From the NCBI RefSeq assembly GCF_002160985.1, contig NZ_NFLQ01000015.1:1-64000 (forward strand): DNA of 64,000 nucleotides, in the 5' to 3' direction. Position 1 is the stretch's first letter. Each line of letters begins with the position of its first letter. Below the pieces are notes generated by a model. The model had not been told where the DNA came from and did no database searches. It saw only the letters and a program-made list of their open reading frames with translations. Source of the stretch: Lachnoclostridium sp. An118 (GTDB lineage: Bacteria; Bacillota; Clostridia; Lachnospirales; Lachnospiraceae). A program made the position numbers and the translations under genes. Shown one piece after another: positions 25,935 through 34,803 of this stretch.

Positions 25935-28634
25935 TTAATTGAGCTTTACTATGATACGGTGACGTCCACCCGAAAGAGTATCAAGCATTCTGCGAGGAAG
26001 AACGGCGCGGCCGAGTTTGTCTGTCTGAAGCTTCTGCCCTTCGCAGAAAGACGAGGAGACTTTGTAGGCGCCGCTGTCTTTCCTGTCAGGATTTTCGTAG
26101 ATGACATCAAGTTTCTTTCCGGCGAAAACAAGGCTGACCGATGCTTTTCCCTGATCGTCGAACTGTTCGGCCATAAGCCGGGGAGCCAGGATGAGATCCC
26201 CGGCCTCTCCACGGACGCCGAAGACCTGAGTGATCATGGTCATCATGAACCAGCTTGCGGCTCCTGTCAGATAGTGGTACATTCCTCTTCCGTCGGAGCG
26301 GAAATATTCCGGAATCCCCGGATAGATACGGCTGGTGTCAAAATCCAGGGCAGTTTCTGCCAATGTTTTCAGCGCTTTCCATCCTTCTTTGGCAAAACCA
26401 CGGCGGTACAGGGCGTTGGCATACATCACAGTCATATGGGAGAATACGGCTCCGTTTTCTTTTTCACCGTATGCAAACCCGAACATGCGTCCCATGTCAA
26501 ACTTTAATTCATGGAAATCCGTGTTCAACCGGTATCCCCCGATCTCTTTCTGGTAGAGATAGTGATCCGCGCTGTTTACGATTTTGCGGATCTGCTGTTC
26601 CGAAGCGACATTCCCCATAATTGCAAAAACCTGCCCTGTGAGTATCATTCGGACTTCATTTGGGAAAAATCCTTCTACCGCGCGCCCGTGATTATCGTAA
26701 TAACTGTTAAACCATCCTTCATCCGCTCCGCCGTCAATCCATTCATGATCCTTCAGATAACCCGTCAGCCAGTCAGCTTTGTGCTCCAGATTTTCCGCCA
26801 GTTCGGACAGAGGGACGGAAAACCGTCTGCCGCTGACCCTGTGCCGGCAGCTCTGGGTATAGCTTGCAAGCAAATTTATTTTGTCTGCTGTGTTTTCAAA
26901 TAATTCAGGATCATCGTTGAGCAGGATCCGCAGCTCTTCGGTCAGTTTTGTTTCTTTTACAGGAGAGCGGCTTTCAAGAAGCCGGATCATTGAGGCAAGC
27001 TCGCGAAGATTCCCTGTATATGCAAAGGTAAAAGCGACGCTTTCTCCGTGTTCGGAGGCCATGTCCAGGGCGTCGTTCCAGTCAGCTCCCCGAAGGCGGT
27101 AAATATTGTGGCCACCGACCTCATAAAAAGCGGTCAGCTGCTGAATCAGAAGATGTTCCAATATGGTTCCGGTATAAATATTATTGTCCTCTGTGCGCAG
27201 CAGATTTCCCTGCCCGGCATCCCACAGGGTATCGATCTGTGTTCCTCTGTCTGACTGGGCATCTTTAAAATAAGGAGCCTGCCTGTTCAGGATATCGATA
27301 TCACCTGTCTGGTCGATGTAAAGTTTCGTAGTCATTTGCGGCCAGAGTGCGTGATCCATCCATACCCGTGAGATTCCGTTGCGGTCTGCGATGAAATTGC
27401 CGTCTCCGTCTCCGATGATCGTTGCGTTTGTTCCATCGATCCGCACTCCGCCGAAGTTTTTCTCTATCATCTGCCCTACTCCGTTTGGATCCATGAGAAG
27501 GAGAGAAAGGCAGTCCTGCCAGAGATCCCGCCACCCTCGTCCGCCTCTTCCGTAATCGTGATGAGGCAGGAAAGAACATCCGAACAGACGCCGGAGGAAA
27601 GGCTGGAAACAGATCCATTTCATTAGCCGGTCAAAATCGGCGTCTCCGGTATGAAATCCCGTGTTGACTTTCTCTTTCCACCATGATTTCGTTATTTCTA
27701 GAGACTTCCGTACCTTGTCCGGAGAGTTGTATTTTTCATAAATACGGGCAATGCCCTCGTGTGTGCCTTCTACTCCGAGGAGCAGGATATATTCCGCTTC
27801 TTTGCCGGGGGCAAGCCGGATCCGGGGGAAACGGAAAGCGCCCATTGCTTCTTTGCCGGCGGCTGTGGTTCCTGCCGGCACACCGGAGTAATTTTCACAG
27901 ACGGCACGGGGATGTGTGTAGGTGCCTCCTTCTCCCAGAAAGTCCTCTACAGTGGGATAGAAACTTTCCGGAGCCTGACCGCTGCCGCTGCATCCGCATA
28001 CATAGTAGATTTTTGTGTTGGGACGATGTCCCCGCTCGTCAAAAGACATTGTCGGACGGACGAAGACTCCATTGGAATCTGTCCGGATGCGGTGGAGCAT
28101 GGAAGTTACATTTCTGTGATCCCTTATATTATCAGCGCTCCGTCCGTAGATCGGAATTGCGGCGTAAGGGATCAGATCCTTTGTACTGTCTGACTGATTA
28201 CGGACAGTAATGTGCATGATTTCTACATTATCATTTACAGGAATAAAGGAAGTGATCCGTGTCTCAAGGGAAAGGGCGGAAGAGAACCTTTCCAGTGTAT
28301 GCCACATGAATCCTGCGGTAATTTTGCTTTGATCCTGAAGGGCTGTAAACTTTACCGCTTCCTGCTTTGCAGATGCGCCAGTCGCAGAGAAAATCCCTTC
28401 TTTTTCACATACAAGCCAGAAATTTCTGACAGAACGGTTGTTATGAAGATTTTCCGCGCTGACAGGTTCTAATAAGAAGGTTTCCTGATCTGTCTTGGAG
28501 TCACCGCCCAGATTTGGGGTAAGAGAACTCTTCAACCCTGTTTCTGATGCCAGCGGAAAATAAAGATAACTAGTATTTTCCGGCTGTTTTATAGAAAAAC
28601 TGCCGTATTCGTCAATAAACTGCAGATGTTTCAT
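25935..28634 (-). CDS. GH94 phosphorylase, possible laminaribiose/beta-1,3-oligoglucan type
   Basis: An 899-residue GH94 enzyme, about 100 residues longer than its neighbour and clearly different from it. The N-terminus (GSFSIKQPENTSYLYFPLAS, then LLEPVSAENLHNNRSVRNFW) recalls the longer laminaribiose/oligoglucan phosphorylase branch rather than cellobiose phosphorylase. The predicted catalytic acid is Asp518 in RGADWNDALDMASEHGES. GRGWRDLWQDCLSLLL and GWFNSYYDN are conserved substrate-site segments. AAAGGAGA precedes the ATG. It is first in the minus-strand operon, divergent from the ABC importer. The linkage specificity is a suggestion only. Confidence 0.8.
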   Translation of the reverse strand: MKHLQFIDEYGSFSIKQPENTSYLYFPLASETGLKSSLTPNLGGDSKTDQETFLLEPVSAENLHNNRSVRNFWLVCEKEGIFSATGASAKQEAVKFTALQDQSKITAGFMWHTLERFSSALSLETRITSFIPVNDNVEIMHITVRNQSDSTKDLIPYAAIPIYGRSADNIRDHRNVTSMLHRIRTDSNGVFVRPTMSFDERGHRPNTKIYYVCGCSGSGQAPESFYPTVEDFLGEGGTYTHPRAVCENYSGVPAGTTAAGKEAMGAFRFPRIRLAPGKEAEYILLLGVEGTHEGIARIYEKYNSPDKVRKSLEITKSWWKEKVNTGFHTGDADFDRLMKWICFQPFLRRLFGCSFLPHHDYGRGGRGWRDLWQDCLSLLLMDPNGVGQMIEKNFGGVRIDGTNATIIGDGDGNFIADRNGISRVWMDHALWPQMTTKLYIDQTGDIDILNRQAPYFKDAQSDRGTQIDTLWDAGQGNLLRTEDNNIYTGTILEHLLIQQLTAFYEVGGHNIYRLRGADWNDALDMASEHGESVAFTFAYTGNLRELASMIRLLESRSPVKETKLTEELRILLNDDPELFENTADKINLLASYTQSCRHRVSGRRFSVPLSELAENLEHKADWLTGYLKDHEWIDGGADEGWFNSYYDNHGRAVEGFFPNEVRMILTGQVFAIMGNVASEQQIRKIVNSADHYLYQKEIGGYRLNTDFHELKFDMGRMFGFAYGEKENGAVFSHMTVMYANALYRRGFAKEGWKALKTLAETALDFDTSRIYPGIPEYFRSDGRGMYHYLTGAASWFMMTMITQVFGVRGEAGDLILAPRLMAEQFDDQGKASVSLVFAGKKLDVIYENPDRKDSGAYKVSSSFCEGQKLQTDKLGRAVLPRRMLDTLSGGRHRIIVKLN

Positions 28635-28675
28635 TTTGCGTCTCCTTTCATGATTCTTATTTATTATTTATGGAA

Positions 28676-28784
28676 ATTATATAAGAATCTTTATATAGCA
28701 AAAATCAGAAAAAGGGGGAAAAATATCAGAATCATGACATGAAATCTTAATGTGCCGAAAACGGGTCATAAATCTGATATTTTT
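28676..28784. promoter_or_regulatory. Divergent GH94/ABC promoter region with AraC-type half-sites
   Basis: For the minus-strand GH94 operon, a -10 TATAAT (28681-28676) lies 17 bases from a poor -35 (28704-28699). The hexamer ATCAGA occurs at 28704-28709, touching that -35, and again at 28725-28730, exactly 21 bases further away in the same orientation. A 12-bp arm AAAAATATCAGA (28719-28730) is repeated in inverted form as TCTGATATTTTT (28773-28784) toward the ABC genes, which have a TATAAT at 28821-28826. This is the layout expected for AraC-type activation in both directions. Confidence 0.6.
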
Positions 28785-28885
28785 TCGGAATTTATAATAT
28801 ATTGAGCAGCCGGCTTGAGCTATAATTCTATCATCGTAAGCAGGGCGGGGGCCTTGTGGATAATATAAGACAGGAGGATTGAACA

Positions 28886-30271
28886 ATGAAAAAGAGAGTA
28901 TTTGCTGCTTTAATGGCAGCAGTCACTGCGGCAGGATTGCTGGCAGGCTGCGGCAGTTCGGGATCTGATGAAGGATCCGGAACAACAGAGAGCACGGAAG
29001 AGGGAAAGGTCATCAATATTTACAGCTGGAATGATGAGTTCCGTACTCGGCTGGAGGCTGTGTATCCGGAAGTTGAGAGTACATCCGATGACGGAACAGT
29101 AACCACATTGAAAGATGGAACGGAGATTCACTGGGTGATCAATCCGAACCAGGACGGCGTCTACCAGCAGAAACTCGATGAAGCGCTCATGAACCAGGCG
29201 GACGCGGCGGCAGATGATAAGATCGATATTTTCTTATCAGAGACAGATTATGTTTATAAATATACGGATGCAGAAGCCGACGTTGCAATGCCGCTTACTG
29301 ATCTGGGAATTGATCCGGACACAGATCTTGCAGATCAGTATGACTTTACAAAGACAACAGCTTCTGACCGTGAAGGAGTCCAGAGAGGTTCTACCTGGCA
29401 GTGCTGCCCGGGAGTCCTTGTATACCGCAGAGATATTGCAAAGGATGTATTCGGAACGGATGATCCGACAGCAGTAGGCGAGAAAGTAAAAGACTGGGAT
29501 ACTCTGAAAGCAACTGCCGAGGAGCTGAAGGCAAAAGGATATTATACATTTGCTTCTTATGCAGATACATTCCGTGTATACAGCAACAATATGAGCGAGC
29601 CTTGGGTAGCGGACGGCGAGACTACAGTAAAAATAGACCCGCTGATCATGGACTGGGTGGAAAATTCCAAAGAGTGGCTGGATGCCGGCTATCTGGACAA
29701 GACTGTAAAAGGCCAGTTTAATGATGACTGGAACAAGGCAATGGGATCTTCTTCCAAGGTGTTCGCATTCCTGCTTCCGCCGTGGGGCATTGACTTTACC
29801 TTGAACCCGAACTGGGACGGCGATGCAGGCGCATGGGCAGTCACGAATCCTCCGCAGGAATACAACTGGGGCGGATCTTACATCCATGCGGCAACGGGTA
29901 CGGACAATCCAGAACACGTAAAGGACATTATTTTGGCAATGACTGCAGACAAAGATACTCTGCTGAAAATCTCCAAGGATTATCTTGACTTTACAAATAC
30001 GGTAAGCGGTATGGAAGAGGCAGCCGCAGACGATACATATGCATCTGATTTCCTGGGCGGACAGAACGCATATGAGTACTACGCACCGGTAGCGGAAAAT
30101 ATAAAGATTGCTCCGCTTTCAGCGTATGATCTGGGATGTGTCGAACTGTTCCAGAACTCATTCAGCGATTATTTTCAGGGTAATGTAGACTTTGACAAGG
30201 CGAAAGCAAACTTTGAAACCGCAATCAAAGAGCGTTATCCGGATATCACAGAGGTTGAGTGGCCCGAATAA
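28886..30271 (+). CDS. Sugar ABC transporter substrate-binding lipoprotein
   Basis: A 461-residue extracellular binding protein. The signal peptide KKRVFAALMAAVTAAGLLAGC ends in the lipobox LLAGC, so it is anchored by lipid at Cys21, using the lgt product encoded downstream in this window. After a Gly/Ser/Glu linker the mature domain (INIYSWNDEF onward) fits the family 1 solute-binding proteins for oligosaccharides. AGGAGG-like GACAGGAGGATTG precedes the ATG. It is the first gene of the importer and probably binds a beta-glucan oligosaccharide, judged from its neighbours. Confidence 0.88.
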   Translation: MKKRVFAALMAAVTAAGLLAGCGSSGSDEGSGTTESTEEGKVINIYSWNDEFRTRLEAVYPEVESTSDDGTVTTLKDGTEIHWVINPNQDGVYQQKLDEALMNQADAAADDKIDIFLSETDYVYKYTDAEADVAMPLTDLGIDPDTDLADQYDFTKTTASDREGVQRGSTWQCCPGVLVYRRDIAKDVFGTDDPTAVGEKVKDWDTLKATAEELKAKGYYTFASYADTFRVYSNNMSEPWVADGETTVKIDPLIMDWVENSKEWLDAGYLDKTVKGQFNDDWNKAMGSSSKVFAFLLPPWGIDFTLNPNWDGDAGAWAVTNPPQEYNWGGSYIHAATGTDNPEHVKDIILAMTADKDTLLKISKDYLDFTNTVSGMEEAAADDTYASDFLGGQNAYEYYAPVAENIKIAPLSAYDLGCVELFQNSFSDYFQGNVDFDKAKANFETAIKERYPDITEVEWPE

Positions 30272-30280
30272 TGCAGCAAG

Positions 30281-30319
30281 CCGGCAGCCCCGCGGACGGA
30301 CAGTCCGTAGGGCTGCCGG
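30281..30319 (+). promoter_or_regulatory. Stable hairpin between binding-protein and permease genes
   Basis: CCGGCAGCCC and GGGCTGCCGG form a perfect 10-bp stem, with CGGAC/GTCCG paired again inside. There is no T-run, so it is more likely an mRNA-stabilising or partial processing/termination hairpin, giving more binding protein than permease, than a full terminator. Confidence 0.55.
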
Positions 30320-30341
30320 AAACAGAAAGGAATGATACTTT

Positions 30342-31298
30342 ATGAAAAAGAAGCGTAAAAGTGTCAGCTATGCTAAGTGGGGATATATTTTTATCCTGCC
30401 GTTTTTTATATGTTTTCTGATTTTTTCTTTGATTCCTCTGATCGATACAGTCAGATATAGTTTCTTTGAATATTACCGGTCGGGGATCAAAGAAATCGGT
30501 CCCGATTTTATCGGGATGCAGAATTATATCAGCCTGCTGGGATCAGATATGCTGAAATATGCGGGCAATACACTGATCCTTTGGGTCATTGGATTTATTC
30601 CGCAGATTGTTGTGGCGCTGCTTCTTGCAAACTGGTTTACGGATATCCGTCTGAAGATCAGAGGCAAGCAGTTCTTTAAGGTGGTTATCTATCTCCCGAA
30701 CTTGATCATGGCATCCGCATTTGCAATGCTGTTTTTTGCAATGTTTTCAACAAACGGACCGATCAATTCGATCATGATATCTCTAGGATGGATCAGCAAG
30801 CCGATAGATTTCCTCGGATCCGTGATCGGGACCAGATCCCTTATAGGACTTATGAATTTCCTGATGTGGTTTGGAAATACGACGATTATGCTTATGGCGG
30901 CAATCATGGGGATTAGTCCGGATATATTTGAAGCCTGTGAACTGGACGGATGTACAGGCATTCAAAGATTCTTTTATATAACACTTCCGCAGATCAGACC
31001 GATTCTTGCATATACATTGATCACATCAATTATTGGAGGGTTGCAGATGTTCGATGTACCGCAGATCCTGACCAATGGACAGGGAAATCCGGACCGTACA
31101 TCCATGACACTGATTATGTTCCTTAACAGCCATCTGGAGAGCAGAAACTATGGAATGGCAGGAGCGTTGTCCGTATATCTGTTTATTGTAAGCGGAATCC
31201 TATGTTTCTTTGTATACAGAATCACAAACGGGAGCAGCGATGATGGGACAAAAGCGGAAAAGAAGAAATTAAGAAAAACACGGAAAGGGGGAAGATAG
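30342..31298 (+). CDS. Sugar ABC transporter permease (MalF type)
   Basis: A 318-residue inner-membrane permease with about six membrane helices, starting WGYIFILPFFICFLIFSLIP. The coupling loop that contacts the ATPase is the EAA-like stretch FEACELDGCTGIQRFFYITL with LPQIRP. It pairs with the next permease 3 bases downstream. The cytoplasmic tail is lysine/arginine-rich (KKLRKTRKGGR). No ATPase gene is present in the cluster, so a shared MsmK/UgpC-type ATPase elsewhere is likely used. Confidence 0.9.
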   Translation: MKKKRKSVSYAKWGYIFILPFFICFLIFSLIPLIDTVRYSFFEYYRSGIKEIGPDFIGMQNYISLLGSDMLKYAGNTLILWVIGFIPQIVVALLLANWFTDIRLKIRGKQFFKVVIYLPNLIMASAFAMLFFAMFSTNGPINSIMISLGWISKPIDFLGSVIGTRSLIGLMNFLMWFGNTTIMLMAAIMGISPDIFEACELDGCTGIQRFFYITLPQIRPILAYTLITSIIGGLQMFDVPQILTNGQGNPDRTSMTLIMFLNSHLESRNYGMAGALSVYLFIVSGILCFFVYRITNGSSDDGTKAEKKKLRKTRKGGR

Positions 31299-31301
31299 GT
31301 T

Positions 31302-32147
31302 ATGAAATCGAAAAATAGAATGCGGGGAAAGACAATACTTGCCTATATAGTGCTTATATTCCTTTCGTTCTTATGCCTATTTTTCTTTTATATCCTGATT
31401 GTGAACGCAACACGTTCCCATGCAGATCTGCAAAAAGGTTTTTCGGCAATTCCGGGAACCTATTTTCTGGAAAACTTGAAGAACGTTGCAAATGATGGAA
31501 GTTTTCCAATGTTTAAGGGAATTTTGAACAGTCTGATTGTTTCTGCCTGTTCAGCGGCTCTCTGTACATACTTTTCAGCATTGACCGCATACGGTCTTTA
31601 CGCATATGATTTTAAGGCCAAAAAAGTTGCATTTACATTTATCATGGCAATACTTGTCATGCCGACACAAGTAACGGCAATGGGTTTTCTTCGGCTGATC
31701 ACAAATATGGGTATGTATGATTCGCTTCTTCCGCTGATCATACCGTCCATTGCGTCTCCCGCTGTATTTTACTTTATGTACAGTTATCTACAGTCGTCTC
31801 TTCCGCTGTCCCTTGTAGAAGCGGCAAGAATTGACGGATCAGGAGAGTTTAGGACGTTTAACCAGATTGTAATCCCGATCATGAAGCCGGCGATTGCAGT
31901 ACAGGCAATATTTACTTTTGTAAGTTCATGGAATAATTACTTTATTCCTGCGTTGGTGATTCAGTCCAAGGACAAAATGACGGTGCCGATCCTGATTGCA
32001 ACGCTCCGGGGCGCGGATTATATGAATTTTGATATGGGTAAAATCTACATGATGATCACAGTAGCAATCGTGCCGATCATTATTGTATATCTTCTTCTTT
32101 CCAAATACATCATTGCAGGCGTAACGCTTGGTGGTGTAAAAGAATAA
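31302..32147 (+). CDS. Sugar ABC transporter permease (MalG type)
   Basis: A 281-residue partner permease with six predicted helices, beginning ILAYIVLIFLSFLCLFFFYI. The EAA loop is VEAARIDGSGEFRTFNQIVI, followed by PIMKPAI. The end, LLLSKYIIAGVTLGGVKE, with its GxxxGxxK-like finish, is standard for this subfamily. It forms the transmembrane pore with the upstream gene. Confidence 0.92.
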   Translation: MKSKNRMRGKTILAYIVLIFLSFLCLFFFYILIVNATRSHADLQKGFSAIPGTYFLENLKNVANDGSFPMFKGILNSLIVSACSAALCTYFSALTAYGLYAYDFKAKKVAFTFIMAILVMPTQVTAMGFLRLITNMGMYDSLLPLIIPSIASPAVFYFMYSYLQSSLPLSLVEAARIDGSGEFRTFNQIVIPIMKPAIAVQAIFTFVSSWNNYFIPALVIQSKDKMTVPILIATLRGADYMNFDMGKIYMMITVAIVPIIIVYLLLSKYIIAGVTLGGVKE

Positions 32148-32164
32148 AAGGCAGAAAAACTGAG

Positions 32165-32219
32165 AAACCGCTACGGGGCAATCCTCTTAATATGCAGGAA
32201 AACACGGTGGCGGTTTCTT
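32165..32219 (+). terminator. Hairpin between the importer and the GH3 gene
   Basis: GAAACCGC (around 32165) pairs with GCGGTTTC (around 32212), followed by TTTT. It is a plausible attenuating terminator that lowers expression of the downstream glucosidase. AT-rich sequence with TATAAT near 32240 follows and may hold a separate GH3 promoter. Confidence 0.5.
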
Positions 32220-32256
32220 TTGCTGTAATATAAAAAATTATAATAGATAACGGGGT

Positions 32257-34710
32257 ATGATAATGAAAAAACAGATACACAGCGGCAGTCTGAAACAGGA
32301 ACTGTCTGAACGTGAGAAAAGACACAGCGCGTTGGCGAGAAGAGCGGCGGCGGAAGGAATCGTGCTTCTTAAAAACGAGGGGATGCTCCCGCTGAAGACG
32401 TCTGATCCCATCGCCCTGTTCGGCAGCGGCGCCGGGAAGACAGTAAAAGGCGGCATAGGATCCGGCGATGTAAATAACAGGAACAGTATTTCTGTTTACA
32501 GAGGAATAAAAGAAGCCGGAGCAGTGGTTACAAATGAGGACTGGATCCAGGATTATGATAAACGTTATAAAGAAGCCAGAGAAGAGTGGAAAGAAAAGAT
32601 ACTGGAGGATGTGCGTCATGTACAGAATCCATTTGATGCCTACGCGGCGAATCCGTTTTCTCTTCCGGACGGACGCAGAATTCAGGAAACGGATCTGAAG
32701 GGAGCCGCTGCCGCGGTTTATGTGATAAGCAGGATCTCCGGAGAAGGGAAAGACCGGCGCATTGAAAAGGGAGATTATTATCTGAGCAGCAGAGAGAGGG
32801 AGGATATATTGTACCTTGACAGGTTTCATATTCCTCTGATTTTGATATTGAACTCCGGCGGTCCGGTTGAGCTTACGGATATCCTTCAGGAAACGGAGAA
32901 TATCCGTGCGGTTCTGAACATTTCCCAGCCGGGGCAGGAAGGTGGACACGCTGTTGCGGATATTCTTTTCGGCAGGGCGGTGCCGGAAGGAAAACTTACG
33001 GCAACATGGGCCCGGCAGTATGAGGACTACCCTTTCTCAGATACATACAGCTATCTCAACGGAGATCTGGAAAAAGAAGAGTACAGGGAAGGTATCTATG
33101 TGGGGTACCGTTACTTTGACAGTTTTGGCGTAAAGCCGCTGTTTTCTTTCGGATACGGACTCTCCTATACATCGTTCGGCTTGGCATTCCGTGTCCTGCA
33201 GACGGAAAAATCTTCTGTTCAGGCACGGGTCGCGGTCACAAATACAGGACAAAGCTATGCCGGCAGGGAAGTGGTGCAGGTATATGTATCTTTTCCTCAG
33301 GGCAGAATTGAAAAAGAGAGCCGAAGACTTGCGGGATTTGCAAAGACAGACCGTCTGATGCCGGGAGAGAGCCGGGAAGTAGTTGTGGAGATCCGGCAGA
33401 AGCAGCTTGCCGTATTTTCTGAAGAGCGGCAGGCGTGGATCGTGGAAGCAGGAACATACGGTATATGGGTGGGAAACAGTCTGGATTCTGCTGTGCTCTC
33501 GGCTTATCTCACAGTCCCCCGGGAAGTGGTTCTGGAGAGAACGCACCGGATCTGTCCCCGAAAAGAGCCGTTTGAAGAACTATGTCGGGACAGTTTCGGA
33601 AACAGTGAAAGCAGAGCGGAGGAAGAAAAGAAAAAAACGATACCGGTATATGAATTTGTGCCATGCAGCCAACCGGAAATTCAGTATGTATCACCGGCAG
33701 AAGAACAGTATTCTGTGGAGGAACTGATCCCGCTTCTGTACGGTAATATTACAGCAGGAGCCAGTACACTTGGATCAGCCGGAATCCGTGTACCCGGTTC
33801 GGCGGGCGAGACAACAGAATCACTGGAGGGAAAATATGATATCCGTTCTCTGATCATGGCGGACGGACCGGCAGGTCTGAGGCTCAGACAGAGTTACCAG
33901 GTTGACAGGGAGACAGACTCTGTTCACAGCGCCGGCGTTTTAGGTTCTCTGGAAAACGGTTTTCTGGAATCAGAGGAAATTTATGAAAACGCGGACACTT
34001 ACTATCAGTATTGTACGGCGTTTCCGGTAGGCACTGCTTTGGCGCAGACATGGGATACCGACCTGCTCTGCGAGTTCGGACGTGCAGTTGCGGAAGAAAT
34101 GAGAGAATTCCATATAGATCTCTGGCTGGCACCCGGTATGAATATCCAGAGAAATCCTCTCTGCGGGAGAAATTTTGAATATTTTTCGGAAGATCCGCTT
34201 CTGACAGGCGTACTTGCATCCGCAGTCACCAGGGGTGTTCAGGAGCAAACAGGATGTGGTGTGACGGTCAAACATTTTGCCTGCAACAATCAGGAGGATA
34301 ACAGAATGGGAGTGGACTCCTGTGTTTCAGAGCGGGCGCTGCGTGAGATATACTTGCGCGGGTTTGAGATTGCGGTAAAAGAGAGTACACCGGCGGCAAT
34401 CATGTCATCATACAATCTGATCAACGGCGTCCATGCGGCGAACAGTTACGACTTGTGTACGGTTGTCGCACGAAAGGAATGGGGATTTGAAGGCGTGATC
34501 ATGTCGGATTGGAATACAACAGTACCGGAGGACGGAAGTATCCCGTGGAAATGTGCCGATGCCGGAAATGATATCATCATGCCGGGAAATAGTGATGATG
34601 ATGAGAATATCCGGCAGGCGTATGCACGGGGTGATCTGACAGAACAAAAGATCCGTGAATGCGCAGGAAGGATCATATCATTAGTAAAAAAATTAAGTGA
34701 GGATGCGTAG
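32257..34710 (+). CDS. GH3 beta-glucosidase with swapped domain order
   Basis: An 817-residue glycoside hydrolase without a signal peptide, so it acts in the cytoplasm. The usual C-terminal GH3 domain comes first (RRAAAEGIVLLKNEGMLPLK, FGSGAGKTVKGGIGSGDVNN), then a fibronectin-III-like region (about 310-400). The catalytic barrel comes last: MADGPAGLR, PGMNIQRNPLCGRNFEYFSE, VKHFACNNQE and MSDWNTT. The nucleophile is Asp751. The same inverted order is known in Ruminococcus albus and Butyrivibrio beta-glucosidases. A second ATG two codons on (32263) is an equal start candidate. It would hydrolyse imported beta-glucosides not handled by the GH94 enzymes. Confidence 0.88.
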   Translation: MIMKKQIHSGSLKQELSEREKRHSALARRAAAEGIVLLKNEGMLPLKTSDPIALFGSGAGKTVKGGIGSGDVNNRNSISVYRGIKEAGAVVTNEDWIQDYDKRYKEAREEWKEKILEDVRHVQNPFDAYAANPFSLPDGRRIQETDLKGAAAAVYVISRISGEGKDRRIEKGDYYLSSREREDILYLDRFHIPLILILNSGGPVELTDILQETENIRAVLNISQPGQEGGHAVADILFGRAVPEGKLTATWARQYEDYPFSDTYSYLNGDLEKEEYREGIYVGYRYFDSFGVKPLFSFGYGLSYTSFGLAFRVLQTEKSSVQARVAVTNTGQSYAGREVVQVYVSFPQGRIEKESRRLAGFAKTDRLMPGESREVVVEIRQKQLAVFSEERQAWIVEAGTYGIWVGNSLDSAVLSAYLTVPREVVLERTHRICPRKEPFEELCRDSFGNSESRAEEEKKKTIPVYEFVPCSQPEIQYVSPAEEQYSVEELIPLLYGNITAGASTLGSAGIRVPGSAGETTESLEGKYDIRSLIMADGPAGLRLRQSYQVDRETDSVHSAGVLGSLENGFLESEEIYENADTYYQYCTAFPVGTALAQTWDTDLLCEFGRAVAEEMREFHIDLWLAPGMNIQRNPLCGRNFEYFSEDPLLTGVLASAVTRGVQEQTGCGVTVKHFACNNQEDNRMGVDSCVSERALREIYLRGFEIAVKESTPAAIMSSYNLINGVHAANSYDLCTVVARKEWGFEGVIMSDWNTTVPEDGSIPWKCADAGNDIIMPGNSDDDENIRQAYARGDLTEQKIRECAGRIISLVKKLSEDA

Positions 34711-34749
34711 GAAGGTTTCCGGAAGTTAAAACAGATATTTCATGAGAAA

Positions 34750-34803
34750 CCGCTGGCGGGAAAGAATTCCAATGAAGGGATCTTACCTGTCAGCGGCTTT
34801 TTT
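34750..34803 (+). terminator. Rho-independent terminator after GH3
   Basis: An 11-bp stem (CCGCTGGCGGG with CCTGTCAGCGG, including G-T pairs) is followed by CTTTTTTT. It closes the sugar island. Confidence 0.85.

Noticed and set aside
23495-28634. Many plus-strand open frames opposite the two GH94 genes
   Set aside because: They are antisense shadows: no ribosome binding sites, no motifs, while the minus strand carries two full-length GH94 enzymes.
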